From assembly GCF_020055675.1 (NCBI RefSeq), contig NZ_JAIPUS010000026.1, positions 1 to 44,867 on the forward strand: a stretch of 44,867 nt of DNA, in the 5' to 3' direction. Below the pieces are notes generated by a model. That model did not search any database. It was not told the DNA's origin and saw only the letters and a list, made by a program, of their open reading frames with translations. Origin of the DNA: Marivita sp. Lineage in GTDB: Bacteria > Pseudomonadota > Alphaproteobacteria > Rhodobacterales > Rhodobacteraceae. Shown here one piece after another: positions 8,185 through 16,800 of the stretch; the stretch's first letter is position 1; each line of letters starts with the position of its first letter. A program made the translations under genes and the position numbers.

Positions 8185-10533
8185 TCAGGCGCCGTAAGGC
8201 ACCCAAACGGTCTTGGTATCCGTCGCCGCATCAAGAAAGACGCGCCCTTCGCCCGCCTCACCCGCCCAGTCGCGCGCGCGCCCGTCATTGACCCATGTCC
8301 GCTTGAGGTTGCCGGCGGCCCCGCGCTCGATCCCGGCAGACAGATCAGAGGAGGAAAAGGACCACACCGCCTCGACATCCATATGGCTGGCCAGCACCGG
8401 GGCCAGATCGGTATGACGCCCGGTGAGGATATTGACCACACCACCCGGCACATCCGACGTTTCCAGGACCTGGTAGAAATCCGTCGCGGCCAGCGGGAAC
8501 GGCTCCGATGCCACCAGCACCGTGCGGTTGCCCATCGAAATCGCCGGGGCCATCACCGACACCAGTCCCAGCAGCGGATGATCATCCGGGCAAATCGCCC
8601 CGATCACACCGCAGGGCGCGCGCATCGCAAGCGCCACGCCCCGCAAGGGGACCTGCGCCACGCGGCCGTCGAACTTGTCGGCCCAGGCGGCATAGGTGAA
8701 CAGGCGGTTCACCGATACATCGACCTCTTTCGCGCCGGATCGGCCACCCGTCATCCGGTTGATCCGCGCAGCGAATTCGTCTTTCCGTGCCGCGAGGTTC
8801 TCGGCGATGTAATACAGGATCTGCGCCCGCAGATGCCCCGTTGTCCCGGCCCAGCCCTTGGCCGCCCGCGCCGCTTCGACGGCATTGCGCACATCCTTGC
8901 GGTTCGCCAGGGGCGCCTGCCCGATCAATTTTCCCGCTTTGGTGAAGACGTGATAGGCATGGCCGCCATCGGGCCGGGCCTGCTTGCCACCGACATAAAG
9001 CTTCGCCGTCCTGTCCACCGCCTGTGGCTCTGTATCGGCCCCGCTGCTGAACCCGGCGATCTTGGCCAGCGCTTTTCCGGGCCCAGACGGCTTGGAATAG
9101 GCCATCATCCCTTCCGGCCCGCCCTCGCGCCCGAACCCGCTTTCGCGCACCCCGCCAAAGGGGGCCGCCGCGTCGAACATGTTGGTCCCGTTGACCCAGA
9201 CAACGCCCGCCGCAAGCTTTGGCGCAATGTCGAGGGCCACGTTGATGTTTTCGCTCCACAGCGTCGCCGCCAGCCCGTAACGCGTGTTGTTCGCCAGATC
9301 GACGGCCTCACTCGGCGTGCGGAACGTGGTCCCGACAAGCACGGGTCCGAAAATCTCTTCCTGCATCAGAGGATCGGCGGTGCTAAGCCCGGTGATCAGC
9401 GTCGGCGGATAAAAACACCCGCTCTCCGGCATCTCGCAATTCGCGCGATATGTCGTACCGGAAGAGTTGCCATCGACCAGCTTTCGAATCGCCTCCAGCT
9501 GTTTGGGGTCGACAATCGCGCCGACGTCGATCGACTTGTCCAAAGGCGAGCCAACCCGAAGCGTGTCCATCCGCGCGCGCAGCTTGGCATGGAACCGCGA
9601 CGCCACGCCTTCCTGCACCAGCAGCCGCGACCCGGCGCAACACACCTGCCCCTGGTTGAACCAGATCGCATCGACAAGGCCTTCAACGGCCGAATCCAGA
9701 TCTGCATCCTCGAACACGATATAGGGCGACTTGCCGCCCAACTCCAAGGTCAGCGCCTTGCCCGACCCAGCCGTCGCCTCGCGGATGCGCCGCCCCACGG
9801 CGGTCGATCCGGTGAACGCCACCTTGTCCACGTCCGGGTGCGTGACGACCCTCTCTCCCACGGCCCCGTCACCCGTGACGATATTGACCACGCCTTTCGG
9901 CACCCCGGCCTGGCGGCAGATGTCGGCGAACAGAAGCGCGGTCAGCGAGGTGTATTCAGCAGGCTTCAACACCACGGTGTTGCCCGCCGCCAGGGCCGGT
10001 GCCACCTTCCAAGACAACATGAGCAGCGGGAAGTTCCACGGGATCACCTGCCCGCACACGCCCTGCGCCACGCGCCCGGCATATTCGCTGTCGAACAATT
10101 GCGCCTGACCGGCATGATAGTAGAAATGCCGTTGCGCCAGCGGGATATCGATGTCCCGGCTTTCGCGGATCGGCTTGCCGTTGTCCAATGTTTCAAGAAC
10201 CGCGAACAACCGCGCATGTTTCTGCATGAGCCTCGCCAGCGCATAAAGATACCGCGCGCGCCCCGGTCCGCCCAGCTTCTCCCATTTGCCCTGCGCCCGG
10301 CGCGCGGCCGCAACGGCGGCATCCACATCGTCCTCCGTCGCCTGGCTCACATGCGCCAGAACCTCCCCCGTCGCGGGATTGCGGCTCTCGAACACCGCTT
10401 CGGGTTCAGTCATGGCTCCGTCGATGAAATGACCAAACCGATCGCCCTGGTCGACCAGCCATGCCAGCGCATCCCCCGCTGCCTCGGGGGCCGACCCGTA
10501 ATCCATACTCTCGAATATCTCTCGCACGGTCAT
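8185..10533 (-). CDS. Two-domain aldehyde dehydrogenase (ALDH16-like)
   Basis: NAD(P)-dependent aldehyde oxidation. At 782 residues it is about 300 longer than ordinary ALDHs because it carries two ALDH-type modules. Module 1 (roughly residues 35-480) is complete: PWNFPLLMLSWK, the general-base motif LELGGKSP and the nucleophile in FNQGQVCCAGSR (Cys298). Module 2 (roughly 510-780) keeps the cofactor-fold pattern APCGVIGAICPDDHP but has no GQxC motif, so it should be inactive and structural. This active-plus-pseudodomain layout is that of family ALDH16, described in animals and in the rhodobacterium Loktanella. It lies directly downstream of deoC, so acetaldehyde from deoxyribose-phosphate cleavage is a plausible substrate; this is inferred. 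A dispersed repeat abuts its start codon. Confidence 0.93.
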   Translation of the reverse strand: MTVREIFESMDYGSAPEAAGDALAWLVDQGDRFGHFIDGAMTEPEAVFESRNPATGEVLAHVSQATEDDVDAAVAAARRAQGKWEKLGGPGRARYLYALARLMQKHARLFAVLETLDNGKPIRESRDIDIPLAQRHFYYHAGQAQLFDSEYAGRVAQGVCGQVIPWNFPLLMLSWKVAPALAAGNTVVLKPAEYTSLTALLFADICRQAGVPKGVVNIVTGDGAVGERVVTHPDVDKVAFTGSTAVGRRIREATAGSGKALTLELGGKSPYIVFEDADLDSAVEGLVDAIWFNQGQVCCAGSRLLVQEGVASRFHAKLRARMDTLRVGSPLDKSIDVGAIVDPKQLEAIRKLVDGNSSGTTYRANCEMPESGCFYPPTLITGLSTADPLMQEEIFGPVLVGTTFRTPSEAVDLANNTRYGLAATLWSENINVALDIAPKLAAGVVWVNGTNMFDAAAPFGGVRESGFGREGGPEGMMAYSKPSGPGKALAKIAGFSSGADTEPQAVDRTAKLYVGGKQARPDGGHAYHVFTKAGKLIGQAPLANRKDVRNAVEAARAAKGWAGTTGHLRAQILYYIAENLAARKDEFAARINRMTGGRSGAKEVDVSVNRLFTYAAWADKFDGRVAQVPLRGVALAMRAPCGVIGAICPDDHPLLGLVSVMAPAISMGNRTVLVASEPFPLAATDFYQVLETSDVPGGVVNILTGRHTDLAPVLASHMDVEAVWSFSSSDLSAGIERGAAGNLKRTWVNDGRARDWAGEAGEGRVFLDAATDTKTVWVPYGA

Positions 10534-10534
10534 G

Positions 10535-10562
10535 GCTTCTTCTCTTTAAAAATATGCAAACG
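10535..10562 (-). repeat. Dispersed intergenic repeat, copy 1 (before ALDH start)
   Basis: On the minus strand this reads GCATATTTTTAAAGAGAAGAA followed by GCC and the ALDH start codon. It fills nearly the whole gap between the deoC stop and the ALDH ATG, and its AGAGAAG stretch is the only candidate ribosome-binding site. It shares the GCATATTT-NN-AAAGAGAAGAAG core with copies near 13170, 16660 and 33495, and more loosely with one near 42200. Confidence 0.7.
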
Positions 10563-10567
10563 CGACA

Positions 10568-11551
10568 TCACCCAGCCGCGTGCCGCCAGGACGCCGAATA
10601 GGCCCCGGTCACATGATGCTCCAGCTGCCGTTCGATATCGCCCAGCAGCGACGAGGCGCCAAAGCGGAACAGATCGTTCTGCACCCAGCGGTCGCCCAGC
10701 TCTTCCTTGATCAACGCCAGGTACACCAGCGCGTCCTTGGCCTTGGAAATCCCGCCGGCGGGCTTGTAGCCGACACGGTGCCCCGTCGCCTCGTGAAACT
10801 CGCGGATCGCCCGGACCATCACCAGCGACACCGGCAATGTGGCATTCACGCTTTCTTTGCCGGTCGAGGTCTTGATGAAATCCGCTCCCGCCATCATGCA
10901 GACCAGCGAAGCCCGCGCCACGTTCTGCAAGGTGCCAAGCTCTCCCGTGGCCAGGATCGCCTTCACATGCGCCTCGCCGCAGGCCGCACGGAAGGCCCGC
11001 ATCTCGTCATAAAGCGCCTGCCAGTTCCCGGTCAGCACATGCCGGCGCGAGATCACGATGTCGATCTCGGCAGCACCCGCCTTCACGCTCTCCTCGATCT
11101 CCGCGACACGAAGATGGAACGGTGACAGGCCCGCCGGAAACCCCGTGCTGACCGCCGCCACCGGAATCCCCGTGCCTGCCAGCGCCGTGACGGCGGGCGC
11201 AACCATATCGTGATAGACACAGACCGCCCCGACGGTCAGCCCGTCCATGCCCAGCGCCGCCAGCAAATCCGACCGCACCGGTTGCAGCGCCTTGGCGCAC
11301 AGGCGGGTCACCCGGCCCACCGTGTCATCGCCCGCAAGCGTCGTCAGGTCGATACAGGTCACCGCGCGGCACAGCCACGCTGCCTGAAAGTCCTTCTTCA
11401 CCGACCGCCGCCCCGGCAGCGCCGCCGCGCGCCGCTCGATCGCCGACCGGTTCGCCGTGGCCCGCATCACCCAGTCAAGGTCCAGCCCCATCCCCGGATT
11501 GCGCGGCTCGACCGTCTGCGGCAACTGCACCGCCTCTGTCTGCATCTGCAT
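10568..11551 (-). CDS. deoC: Deoxyribose-phosphate aldolase
   Basis: Class I aldolase cleaving 2-deoxyribose 5-phosphate to acetaldehyde and glyceraldehyde 3-phosphate in deoxynucleoside catabolism. The Schiff-base lysine region GADFIKTSTGKE, the second conserved lysine in GYKPAGGISKAKDAL and the early motif TCIDLTTLAGDD are present. The 327-residue form, longer than the roughly 250-residue type, is common in alphaproteobacteria. I chose the ATG at 11551 (MQMQTEAVQ) because a GGAG lies 10 nt upstream; a longer open frame reaches 11623 but adds non-conserved residues. It precedes the ALDH gene by 34 nt and should be co-transcribed with it. Confidence 0.96.
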   Translation of the reverse strand: MQMQTEAVQLPQTVEPRNPGMGLDLDWVMRATANRSAIERRAAALPGRRSVKKDFQAAWLCRAVTCIDLTTLAGDDTVGRVTRLCAKALQPVRSDLLAALGMDGLTVGAVCVYHDMVAPAVTALAGTGIPVAAVSTGFPAGLSPFHLRVAEIEESVKAGAAEIDIVISRRHVLTGNWQALYDEMRAFRAACGEAHVKAILATGELGTLQNVARASLVCMMAGADFIKTSTGKESVNATLPVSLVMVRAIREFHEATGHRVGYKPAGGISKAKDALVYLALIKEELGDRWVQNDLFRFGASSLLGDIERQLEHHVTGAYSASWRHAAG

Positions 11552-11641
11552 GGCTCTCACACTCCTTGGCGACTGATGCTGGCACGCGCTGTGTCCACGT
11601 ACAAGCCGCTCCGCCGCGTTCACCGGATGATACGGATCCGC

Positions 11642-12325
11642 CTACCGGATCAAATTCGAAAACCACCGTTTGAACAGGGTCTTCTGCGGCCGCAGGATCG
11701 GCATATGCAGGATACGCGGCTTCGGCTGGTCCGAATAGATCAGCTCTGACGCCTCGAAAACACGTTTGTTGAATTGCGGCGGCAAGACGTAGAACCGCAG
11801 ATCGGAATGCCACAGCGTTTCCCGGAACGTCGGCTGGTCGATCTTCATCCCCGCCGCATCATAAGCCGCCTGCCAATCGTCGAAAAACCGGTCGGTTGCC
11901 GCGTTCCTGCGATAGAGCAGCACCCCGCAATTGATCTCGGGAAAGGTCTCCGGCACCTCGGTCCGCCACATCCGCCTGTGTCGCGGCCGGTGCCACAGCA
12001 TCACATGCGCGCCGCACAGGTCGAACTTCTGCAACAGGTCGAACAAGGACGACAGATCAGCCCGGATCATGGTGTCGTTGTCCAGGTACAGGGTCTCGTC
12101 ATAGGGGCTGAACTTCAGCGCCCCCACCTTGGGCCGGGTCATGTCGGCGGGAATGACAAAGCTCTGGTCGAACCCCGAAACGTCATCACCCTCGGCACAC
12201 CAGATCGCGCAGGGCAGATCCGGGTTGTGCGTCTTGACCGATGCTGCCGATCGCCGCGCCACATCCACATGGGCCTTGCCCCAGGCCACGTATACGACCC
12301 CGCGCGACGGGGGGGATTCCGACAT
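11642..12325 (-). CDS. Putative GT-A-fold glycosyltransferase (GT8-like)
   Basis: A 227-residue protein with features of a nucleotide-diphospho-sugar transferase. The N terminus GVVYVAWGKAHVDVARRSAASV fits the first beta-strand of a Rossmann-like GT-A fold. A DXD-type metal/nucleotide site is visible in YDETLYLDNDTMIRADL, followed by EINCGVLLYRR typical of the acceptor side. No membrane segment is seen. The start at 12325 has GGAGG 7 nt upstream. Donor, acceptor and product are unknown. It is upstream of deoC on the same strand and divergent from the phosphopantetheinyl transferase. Confidence 0.75.
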   Translation of the reverse strand: MSESPPSRGVVYVAWGKAHVDVARRSAASVKTHNPDLPCAIWCAEGDDVSGFDQSFVIPADMTRPKVGALKFSPYDETLYLDNDTMIRADLSSLFDLLQKFDLCGAHVMLWHRPRHRRMWRTEVPETFPEINCGVLLYRRNAATDRFFDDWQAAYDAAGMKIDQPTFRETLWHSDLRFYVLPPQFNKRVFEASELIYSDQPKPRILHMPILRPQKTLFKRWFSNLIR

Positions 12326-12434
12326 TCTGACGCCTCCACGCTTGTGCCATCGCCTTACCCAAGCGCATGTCCCAAGTAAATGCACGGGCGTTTTTCCTTG
12401 ACCGAAGGCGCCTGTGCGCCGATGTCAAACAGCC

Positions 12435-13166
12435 ATGACCCAGAGCCTCCTGTCAGACCTGCAGACCCGCGCCCAAGGCTTCCTGTCGGACCTGCGGACC
12501 GAGGACAGCGGCCTCCCCGACACCGTGCTCGTCACGGCTGCGTATCGCGACACCGCCTTCACGCCAGAGCTCTTCAGAGCCCTCGACATCCCCCTGCCGG
12601 ACAGGCTGCACCGAGCCGTGGACAAACGCCGGGCCGAATACTTGGCCGGCCGGGCAATGACCCTGGCGGCCATGGCGCTGCTCGGCCACGCGCCCACACC
12701 GGTCTCCAACGCAGCCAGCCGCGCACCGGTCTGGCCCGCAGGCCTCACGGGGTCGATCAGCCACGCGCGTGGGCGCTGCGCCTGCCTTCTGTCACGCAAC
12801 ACGGAACAGACCTGCGGCGTCGACACCGAGGCCATGGCGTCGGGCCGCAGCCTCGCGGCGATCCTCTCCGAAACCCTGAGCCCCGAGGAACGCGAGACGA
12901 TCACCAAGGGCGCGTTTCCTGTCGCCACGAATGCCACGCTCGCCTTTTCCGCCAAAGAGGCGCTGTTCAAGGCGCTCTATCCCCGCGTCAACCGGCATTT
13001 CGGCTTCGACGCTGCCACATTGCGCAGCCCGCCAGACGCGCGCAGCCTGACGCTGACCCTCGCAACCAACCTGACCGAAGCTCTCGGCGCCGGCCAGAGC
13101 TTCACGCTCAGGCACAGCCAGACCGACACCCATGTGCTCACATGGCTGGTCACGCCCGCGTCCTGA
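12435..13166 (+). CDS. 4'-phosphopantetheinyl transferase superfamily protein
   Basis: Transfers phosphopantetheine from CoA to a carrier-protein serine. Family landmarks in order: RRAEYLAGRAMTLAAM, the substrate motif GLTGSISHARG, the Mg-binding GVDTEAM and the W/F-x-KEAxxK signature as FSAKEALFKALYP. The 243-residue length and EntD-like order suggest a siderophore/NRPS-type PPTase rather than AcpS. No carrier protein or synthetase is in the window, so the target is unknown. The ATG at 12435 is preferred by alignment; a GTG at 12414 is possible, and neither has a clear ribosome-binding site. A repeat copy overlaps its stop codon. Confidence 0.88.
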   Translation: MTQSLLSDLQTRAQGFLSDLRTEDSGLPDTVLVTAAYRDTAFTPELFRALDIPLPDRLHRAVDKRRAEYLAGRAMTLAAMALLGHAPTPVSNAASRAPVWPAGLTGSISHARGRCACLLSRNTEQTCGVDTEAMASGRSLAAILSETLSPEERETITKGAFPVATNATLAFSAKEALFKALYPRVNRHFGFDAATLRSPPDARSLTLTLATNLTEALGAGQSFTLRHSQTDTHVLTWLVTPAS

Positions 13167-13190
13167 TCTTCTTCTCTTTCCAAATATGCC
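13165..13190 (-). repeat. Dispersed intergenic repeat, copy 2 (at PPTase stop)
   Basis: Minus-strand reading GGCATATTTGGAAAGAGAAG continues to AAGATC and overlaps the TGA stop of the upstream plus-strand gene. It shares the GCATATTTGNAAAGAGAAGAAGATC core with the other copies. In this orientation it precedes no gene start. Confidence 0.7.
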
Positions 13191-13246
13191 AACGCCTCCC
13201 GATCCACCGGGAAAGACGCTCGATCCGACTCGAATCACTGGAACTG

Positions 13247-13261
13247 GAACAAAGAAAGAAC
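13247..13261 (+). promoter_or_regulatory. SOS (LexA) box upstream of dnaE2
   Basis: GAAC-AAAGAAA-GAAC matches the alphaproteobacterial LexA direct repeat GTTC-N7-GTTC (read on the other strand), known from Rhodobacter and Rhizobium. It ends 13 nt before the dnaE2 start. Further GAAC half-sites lie at 13241 and 13268, the latter at 6-nt spacing. DNA-damage induction of dnaE2 is therefore expected. Confidence 0.82.
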
Positions 13262-13274
13262 ATAAAAGAACGAC

Positions 13275-16259
13275 ATGTTTGCAGAGCTGTCGATCACCTC
13301 CAACTTCACCTTCCTCACCGGGGCGTCCCATCCCGAGGAATACATGGATCGCGCCGCCACGCTGGGCCTCTCGGCCATCGCCATCACCGACACCAACTCG
13401 GTGGCCGGCATCGTCCGCGCCTGGTCCGAAGCCAAACAGATCACCCGCCTGATCCGCGAACGTACCACGCTCGAAGCAAAGAACGGCCCGATCGGCCCAC
13501 CCGTGCCCGATCACATCGATCACGCACGGTCACAGGCACTCACCCATGTGCCGCGCCTGATCCCCGGTGCGCGCATCGTCACCGACACCGGCTTCACCGT
13601 CACGGCGCTGGCTGCCACGCGGCAAGGCTGGGCGCAGCTCTGCCGCCTGCTCACCACCGGCCGCCGCCGCGCGCCCAAGGGCGACTGCCACCTCACGCTC
13701 GACGACCTGTTGCACTGTTCGCACGGCCTGCACTGGCTCCTGCACCCGCCGACACATGTCCCGACAGTCACGGACGGCGCGGGCGCATGGCACACACAGG
13801 CGCAGCAGCTGTCGCGCCGCTTTGCCGGGCAGACCCATCTCGTCCTCAGCCCGCGCTACGACGGGCAGGACAGGCCCCGTTTCGACCGCCTTGCAGGGCT
13901 GGCCCAGGATCTGAACCTGCCCACCCTCGCCTCGGCCACCCCGATCATGCACCACGGTCGCCGCCGCAAGCTGGCCGATGTGGTCACCGCGATCCGCCAG
14001 GGCTGCCGCGTTGATGAATTGGGCACCAAGGCGCTGGCCAATGGCGAACACCGCCTGCGCTCGGATGCCGAGATGCGCCGCCTGCTCGGCCCCCATGCCG
14101 AGGCCGTCACCCGCGCCGCCCAGCTCGCCGAAACCTGCCAGTTCGACCTCGGCCAGCTACGCTACGAATACCCCAGCGAAATCACCGCACAGGAAACCGC
14201 GACCCAACGCCTCGCGCGCCTGGCACAGGAAGGCCTGCATTGGCGCTATCCCCACGGCGCCCCCGACAAGGTGAAAACCCTGCTCAGCCATGAGCTCACC
14301 CTGATCGGAAAATTGAACTATGAACCCTATTTCCTCACCGTGCGCGACATCGTCGCCTTTGCGCGGGAACGCGGTATCCTCTGCCAGGGGCGCGGCTCCG
14401 CCGCCAACTCGGTGGTCTGCTACTGCCTCGGCGTCACCTCCGTCTCGCCCGAGATCGGCACCATGGTGTTCGAGCGCTTTGTCTCCGAAGCGCGGGACGA
14501 GCCCCCCGACATCGACGTCGATTTCGAACATGAACGCCGCGAAGAGGTGATCCAGCACATCTATGACCGCTACGGCCGCCACCGCGCGGGGCTCTGCGCC
14601 ACCGTGATCCACTATCGCGGCAAACGCGCCATCCGCGAAGTCGGCGGCGCCATGGGCCTCAGCCAGGACACCATCGGCGCGCTGTCCTCGCAACTCTGGG
14701 GCTTCTTCTCGACCAACGGCCTCGAAGACCAGCGCATGCGCGAAATCGGCCTCGACCCCGACGATCACCGCCTGAAACTGACGATGGAACTGATCTTCGA
14801 GATCATCGGCTTCCCCCGCCACCTCTCCCAGCATGTCGGCGGCTTCGTCATCACCGAAGGCCGGCTCGACGAACTGGTCCCGATCGAAAACGCCACGATG
14901 GCGGATCGCACCGTCATCTGCTGGGACAAGGACGATATAGACGCGCTCGGCATCCTCAAGGTCGATGTGCTGGCGCTCGGCATGCTGTCGTGCATCCGCA
15001 AGGCCTTCGACCTGATGCAGCTCCATCACAGCCAGACCTACAACCTCGCCACCCTGCCGCCCGAAGACCCGGGCGTCTACGACATGCTCTGCAAGGCCGA
15101 CAGCATCGGCGTCTTCCAGGTCGAATCCCGCGCCCAGATGAACTTCCTGCCCCGCATGAAACCGCGTACCTTCTACGACCTGGTGATCGAGGTCGCGATC
15201 ATCCGCCCCGGCCCGATCCAGGGCGACATGGTTCACCCCTATATCCGACGCCGCAACGGCGAAGAGGCGGTCAGCTTTCCGTCAGATGAGTTGGGCGCGG
15301 TGCTGGGCAAGACCCTCGGCGTGCCGCTCTTTCAGGAACAGGCGATGCAGATCGCCATCGTCGGCGCGGGCTTCAGCCCCGAACAGGCCGACCGCCTGCG
15401 CCGCTCGCTGGCCACCTTCAAGAAACACGGCAACGTGTCAGAGTTCCGCACGCTTTTCCTGCGCGGCATGCGCAACAAGGGCTATGACGAAGATTTCGCC
15501 GAACGCTGTTTCTCGCAAATCGAAGGTTTCGGATCCTACGGCTTTCCCGAAAGCCACGCCGCCAGCTTTGCCCTGCTGGTCTATGCCAGCGCCTGGATCA
15601 AGCATCACCACCCCGGCATCTTCGCCTGCGCGCTGCTCAACGCGCAGCCCATGGGCTTCTATGCCCCCGCCCAGATCATCCGCGACGCCCGCGAACATGG
15701 TGTCACCGTCCTGCCCGTCTGCATCAATGCCAGCTTCTGGGACAACGTGATGGAACCGGACGAGGCAGGCGGCCTCGCCCTGCGCCTCGGCTTCCGGCAG
15801 ATCAAGGGCATCGCAGAGGAAGACGCCACCTGGATCGCCGCCGGACGCGGCAATGGCTATCAAAGCGTCCGCGACCTCTGGCGCCGCGCGGGCCTTGATC
15901 CGGCCACCATCGCGCGCCTCGCCGAGGCCGACACGTTCCACGACCTGCGCCTGTCCCGCCGACAGGCGCTGTGGGACGCCAAGGCACTGACAACCCGCAC
16001 GACCCTGCCGCTCTTCGAGGGTGATATCGACGGCGAAGCCATTTCGGAACCGGCAGCCCTGCTGCCGCAGATGACCGAAGGCGAACAGGTGGTCGAAGAC
16101 TACGTCGCCCTGCGCCTGACCCTGCGCCGCCACCCGGTGGCGCTGCTGCGTCACATCCTGACACCGGATCCCTCCCGACCGGGCAAACCATACGTCTCAA
16201 ACGGCAAACCGTACAAACCGCCGATGCCCCTGCCGTTCACGCGCGCGAACCCCGATTGA
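13275..16259 (+). CDS. dnaE2: Error-prone DNA polymerase DnaE2, C-terminally truncated
   Basis: C-family polymerase for translesion synthesis in SOS mutagenesis, normally acting with ImuA and ImuB. The N-terminal PHP domain (MFAELSITSNFTFLTGASHPEE) carries an insertion around residues 57-90. The polymerase core has the catalytic aspartates in PPDIDVDFEHE (Asp412, Asp414) and KVDVLALGM. A clamp-binding-like TTLPLF follows near residue 912. The protein then stops at 994 residues. Family members usually reach about 1,080 or more because an OB-fold domain follows the EQVVEDY...HPVALLR segment; here that segment runs into a short tail with a repeated GKPY motif and ends. No imuA or imuB is adjacent. 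An SOS box precedes it. The polymerase may be functional or an early-stage degenerate copy. Confidence 0.93.
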   Translation: MFAELSITSNFTFLTGASHPEEYMDRAATLGLSAIAITDTNSVAGIVRAWSEAKQITRLIRERTTLEAKNGPIGPPVPDHIDHARSQALTHVPRLIPGARIVTDTGFTVTALAATRQGWAQLCRLLTTGRRRAPKGDCHLTLDDLLHCSHGLHWLLHPPTHVPTVTDGAGAWHTQAQQLSRRFAGQTHLVLSPRYDGQDRPRFDRLAGLAQDLNLPTLASATPIMHHGRRRKLADVVTAIRQGCRVDELGTKALANGEHRLRSDAEMRRLLGPHAEAVTRAAQLAETCQFDLGQLRYEYPSEITAQETATQRLARLAQEGLHWRYPHGAPDKVKTLLSHELTLIGKLNYEPYFLTVRDIVAFARERGILCQGRGSAANSVVCYCLGVTSVSPEIGTMVFERFVSEARDEPPDIDVDFEHERREEVIQHIYDRYGRHRAGLCATVIHYRGKRAIREVGGAMGLSQDTIGALSSQLWGFFSTNGLEDQRMREIGLDPDDHRLKLTMELIFEIIGFPRHLSQHVGGFVITEGRLDELVPIENATMADRTVICWDKDDIDALGILKVDVLALGMLSCIRKAFDLMQLHHSQTYNLATLPPEDPGVYDMLCKADSIGVFQVESRAQMNFLPRMKPRTFYDLVIEVAIIRPGPIQGDMVHPYIRRRNGEEAVSFPSDELGAVLGKTLGVPLFQEQAMQIAIVGAGFSPEQADRLRRSLATFKKHGNVSEFRTLFLRGMRNKGYDEDFAERCFSQIEGFGSYGFPESHAASFALLVYASAWIKHHHPGIFACALLNAQPMGFYAPAQIIRDAREHGVTVLPVCINASFWDNVMEPDEAGGLALRLGFRQIKGIAEEDATWIAAGRGNGYQSVRDLWRRAGLDPATIARLAEADTFHDLRLSRRQALWDAKALTTRTTLPLFEGDIDGEAISEPAALLPQMTEGEQVVEDYVALRLTLRRHPVALLRHILTPDPSRPGKPYVSNGKPYKPPMPLPFTRANPD

Positions 16260-16262
16260 CAG

Positions 16263-16279
16263 CCCCGCATTCTGCGGGG
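16263..16279 (+). terminator. Stem-loop after dnaE2
   Basis: CCCCGCA-TTC-TGCGGGG is a perfect 7-bp stem starting 4 nt after the dnaE2 stop. No U-tract follows directly. It lies in the 49-nt gap before the ABM-domain gene and could limit read-through from dnaE2. Confidence 0.5.
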
Positions 16280-16308
16280 ATCAGTGGCACCAAAAAAGGG
16301 AGCCAGAC

Positions 16309-16653
16309 ATGATCGCCATCATCTTCGAACTCATGCCCGCCGAAGGCCAGAAAGACGCTTATCTCGACATCGCGGCCACGATGCGCCCGATGGTGAAAGA
16401 CATAGACGGCTTCATCTCGGTCGAACGGTTCCAGAGCCTGACCAACCCCGAAAAACTCCTGTCGATCAGCTTTTTCGAAGACGAGGACGCCGTCCTGCGC
16501 TGGCGCAAACTGGCCGCGCACCGAAATGCCCAATCCAGGGGCCGCGCCGGTATCTTCTCGGACTACCGCCTGCGGGTCTGCCACGTGATGCGCGACTACG
16601 GCATGTTCGACCGGGATCAAGCACCAGAGGACAGCGTCAAGGCGCACGGCTAG
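16309..16653 (+). CDS. Antibiotic biosynthesis monooxygenase (ABM) domain protein
   Basis: A 114-residue ABM-fold protein: IIFELMPAEGQKDAYLDIAATM opens the ferredoxin-like fold, and GFISVERFQSLTNPEKLLSISFF is the characteristic middle strand pair, followed by WRKLAAHRNAQSRGR. Such proteins are cofactor-free monooxygenases, heme-degrading enzymes or simply small ligand-binding dimers; the substrate cannot be inferred. A GGGAG site precedes the ATG. It follows dnaE2 by 49 nt across a stem-loop, and I see no functional link to it. Confidence 0.85.
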   Translation: MIAIIFELMPAEGQKDAYLDIAATMRPMVKDIDGFISVERFQSLTNPEKLLSISFFEDEDAVLRWRKLAAHRNAQSRGRAGIFSDYRLRVCHVMRDYGMFDRDQAPEDSVKAHG

Positions 16654-16678
16654 CTGCTTCTTCTCTTTGCAAATATGC
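16654..16678 (-). repeat. Dispersed intergenic repeat, copy 3 (after ABM gene)
   Basis: Minus-strand reading GCATATTTGCAAAGAGAAGA continues to AGCAG and starts exactly at the TAG stop of the plus-strand ABM gene. It shares the common core of the family. Confidence 0.7.
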
Positions 16679-16774
16679 AAACACGGCGTTGCAAATCGCG
16701 CACCGCCTGATGACGCGTCACCGCCACAAGGGGCCCCGAGGACAAAGCCGAAGGCTGCGGACGAGACACGCAGA

Positions 16775-16796
16775 ATGGGCGCCCGCAGGCGCCCAT
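16775..16796 (-). terminator. Terminator of the aminotransferase operon
   Basis: ATGGGCGCC-TGCG-GGCGCCCAT (minus-strand reading) is a perfect 9-bp stem with a 4-nt loop, 4 nt downstream of the aminotransferase stop, followed by ATTCTG. The strength and position fit an intrinsic terminator with a weak U-tract. Confidence 0.6.
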
Positions 16797-16800
16797 ACAT

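Noticed and set aside
8149-10710. An 853-codon open frame antisense to the ALDH gene
   Set aside because: Same compositional effect; no recognisable protein and no ribosome-binding site.
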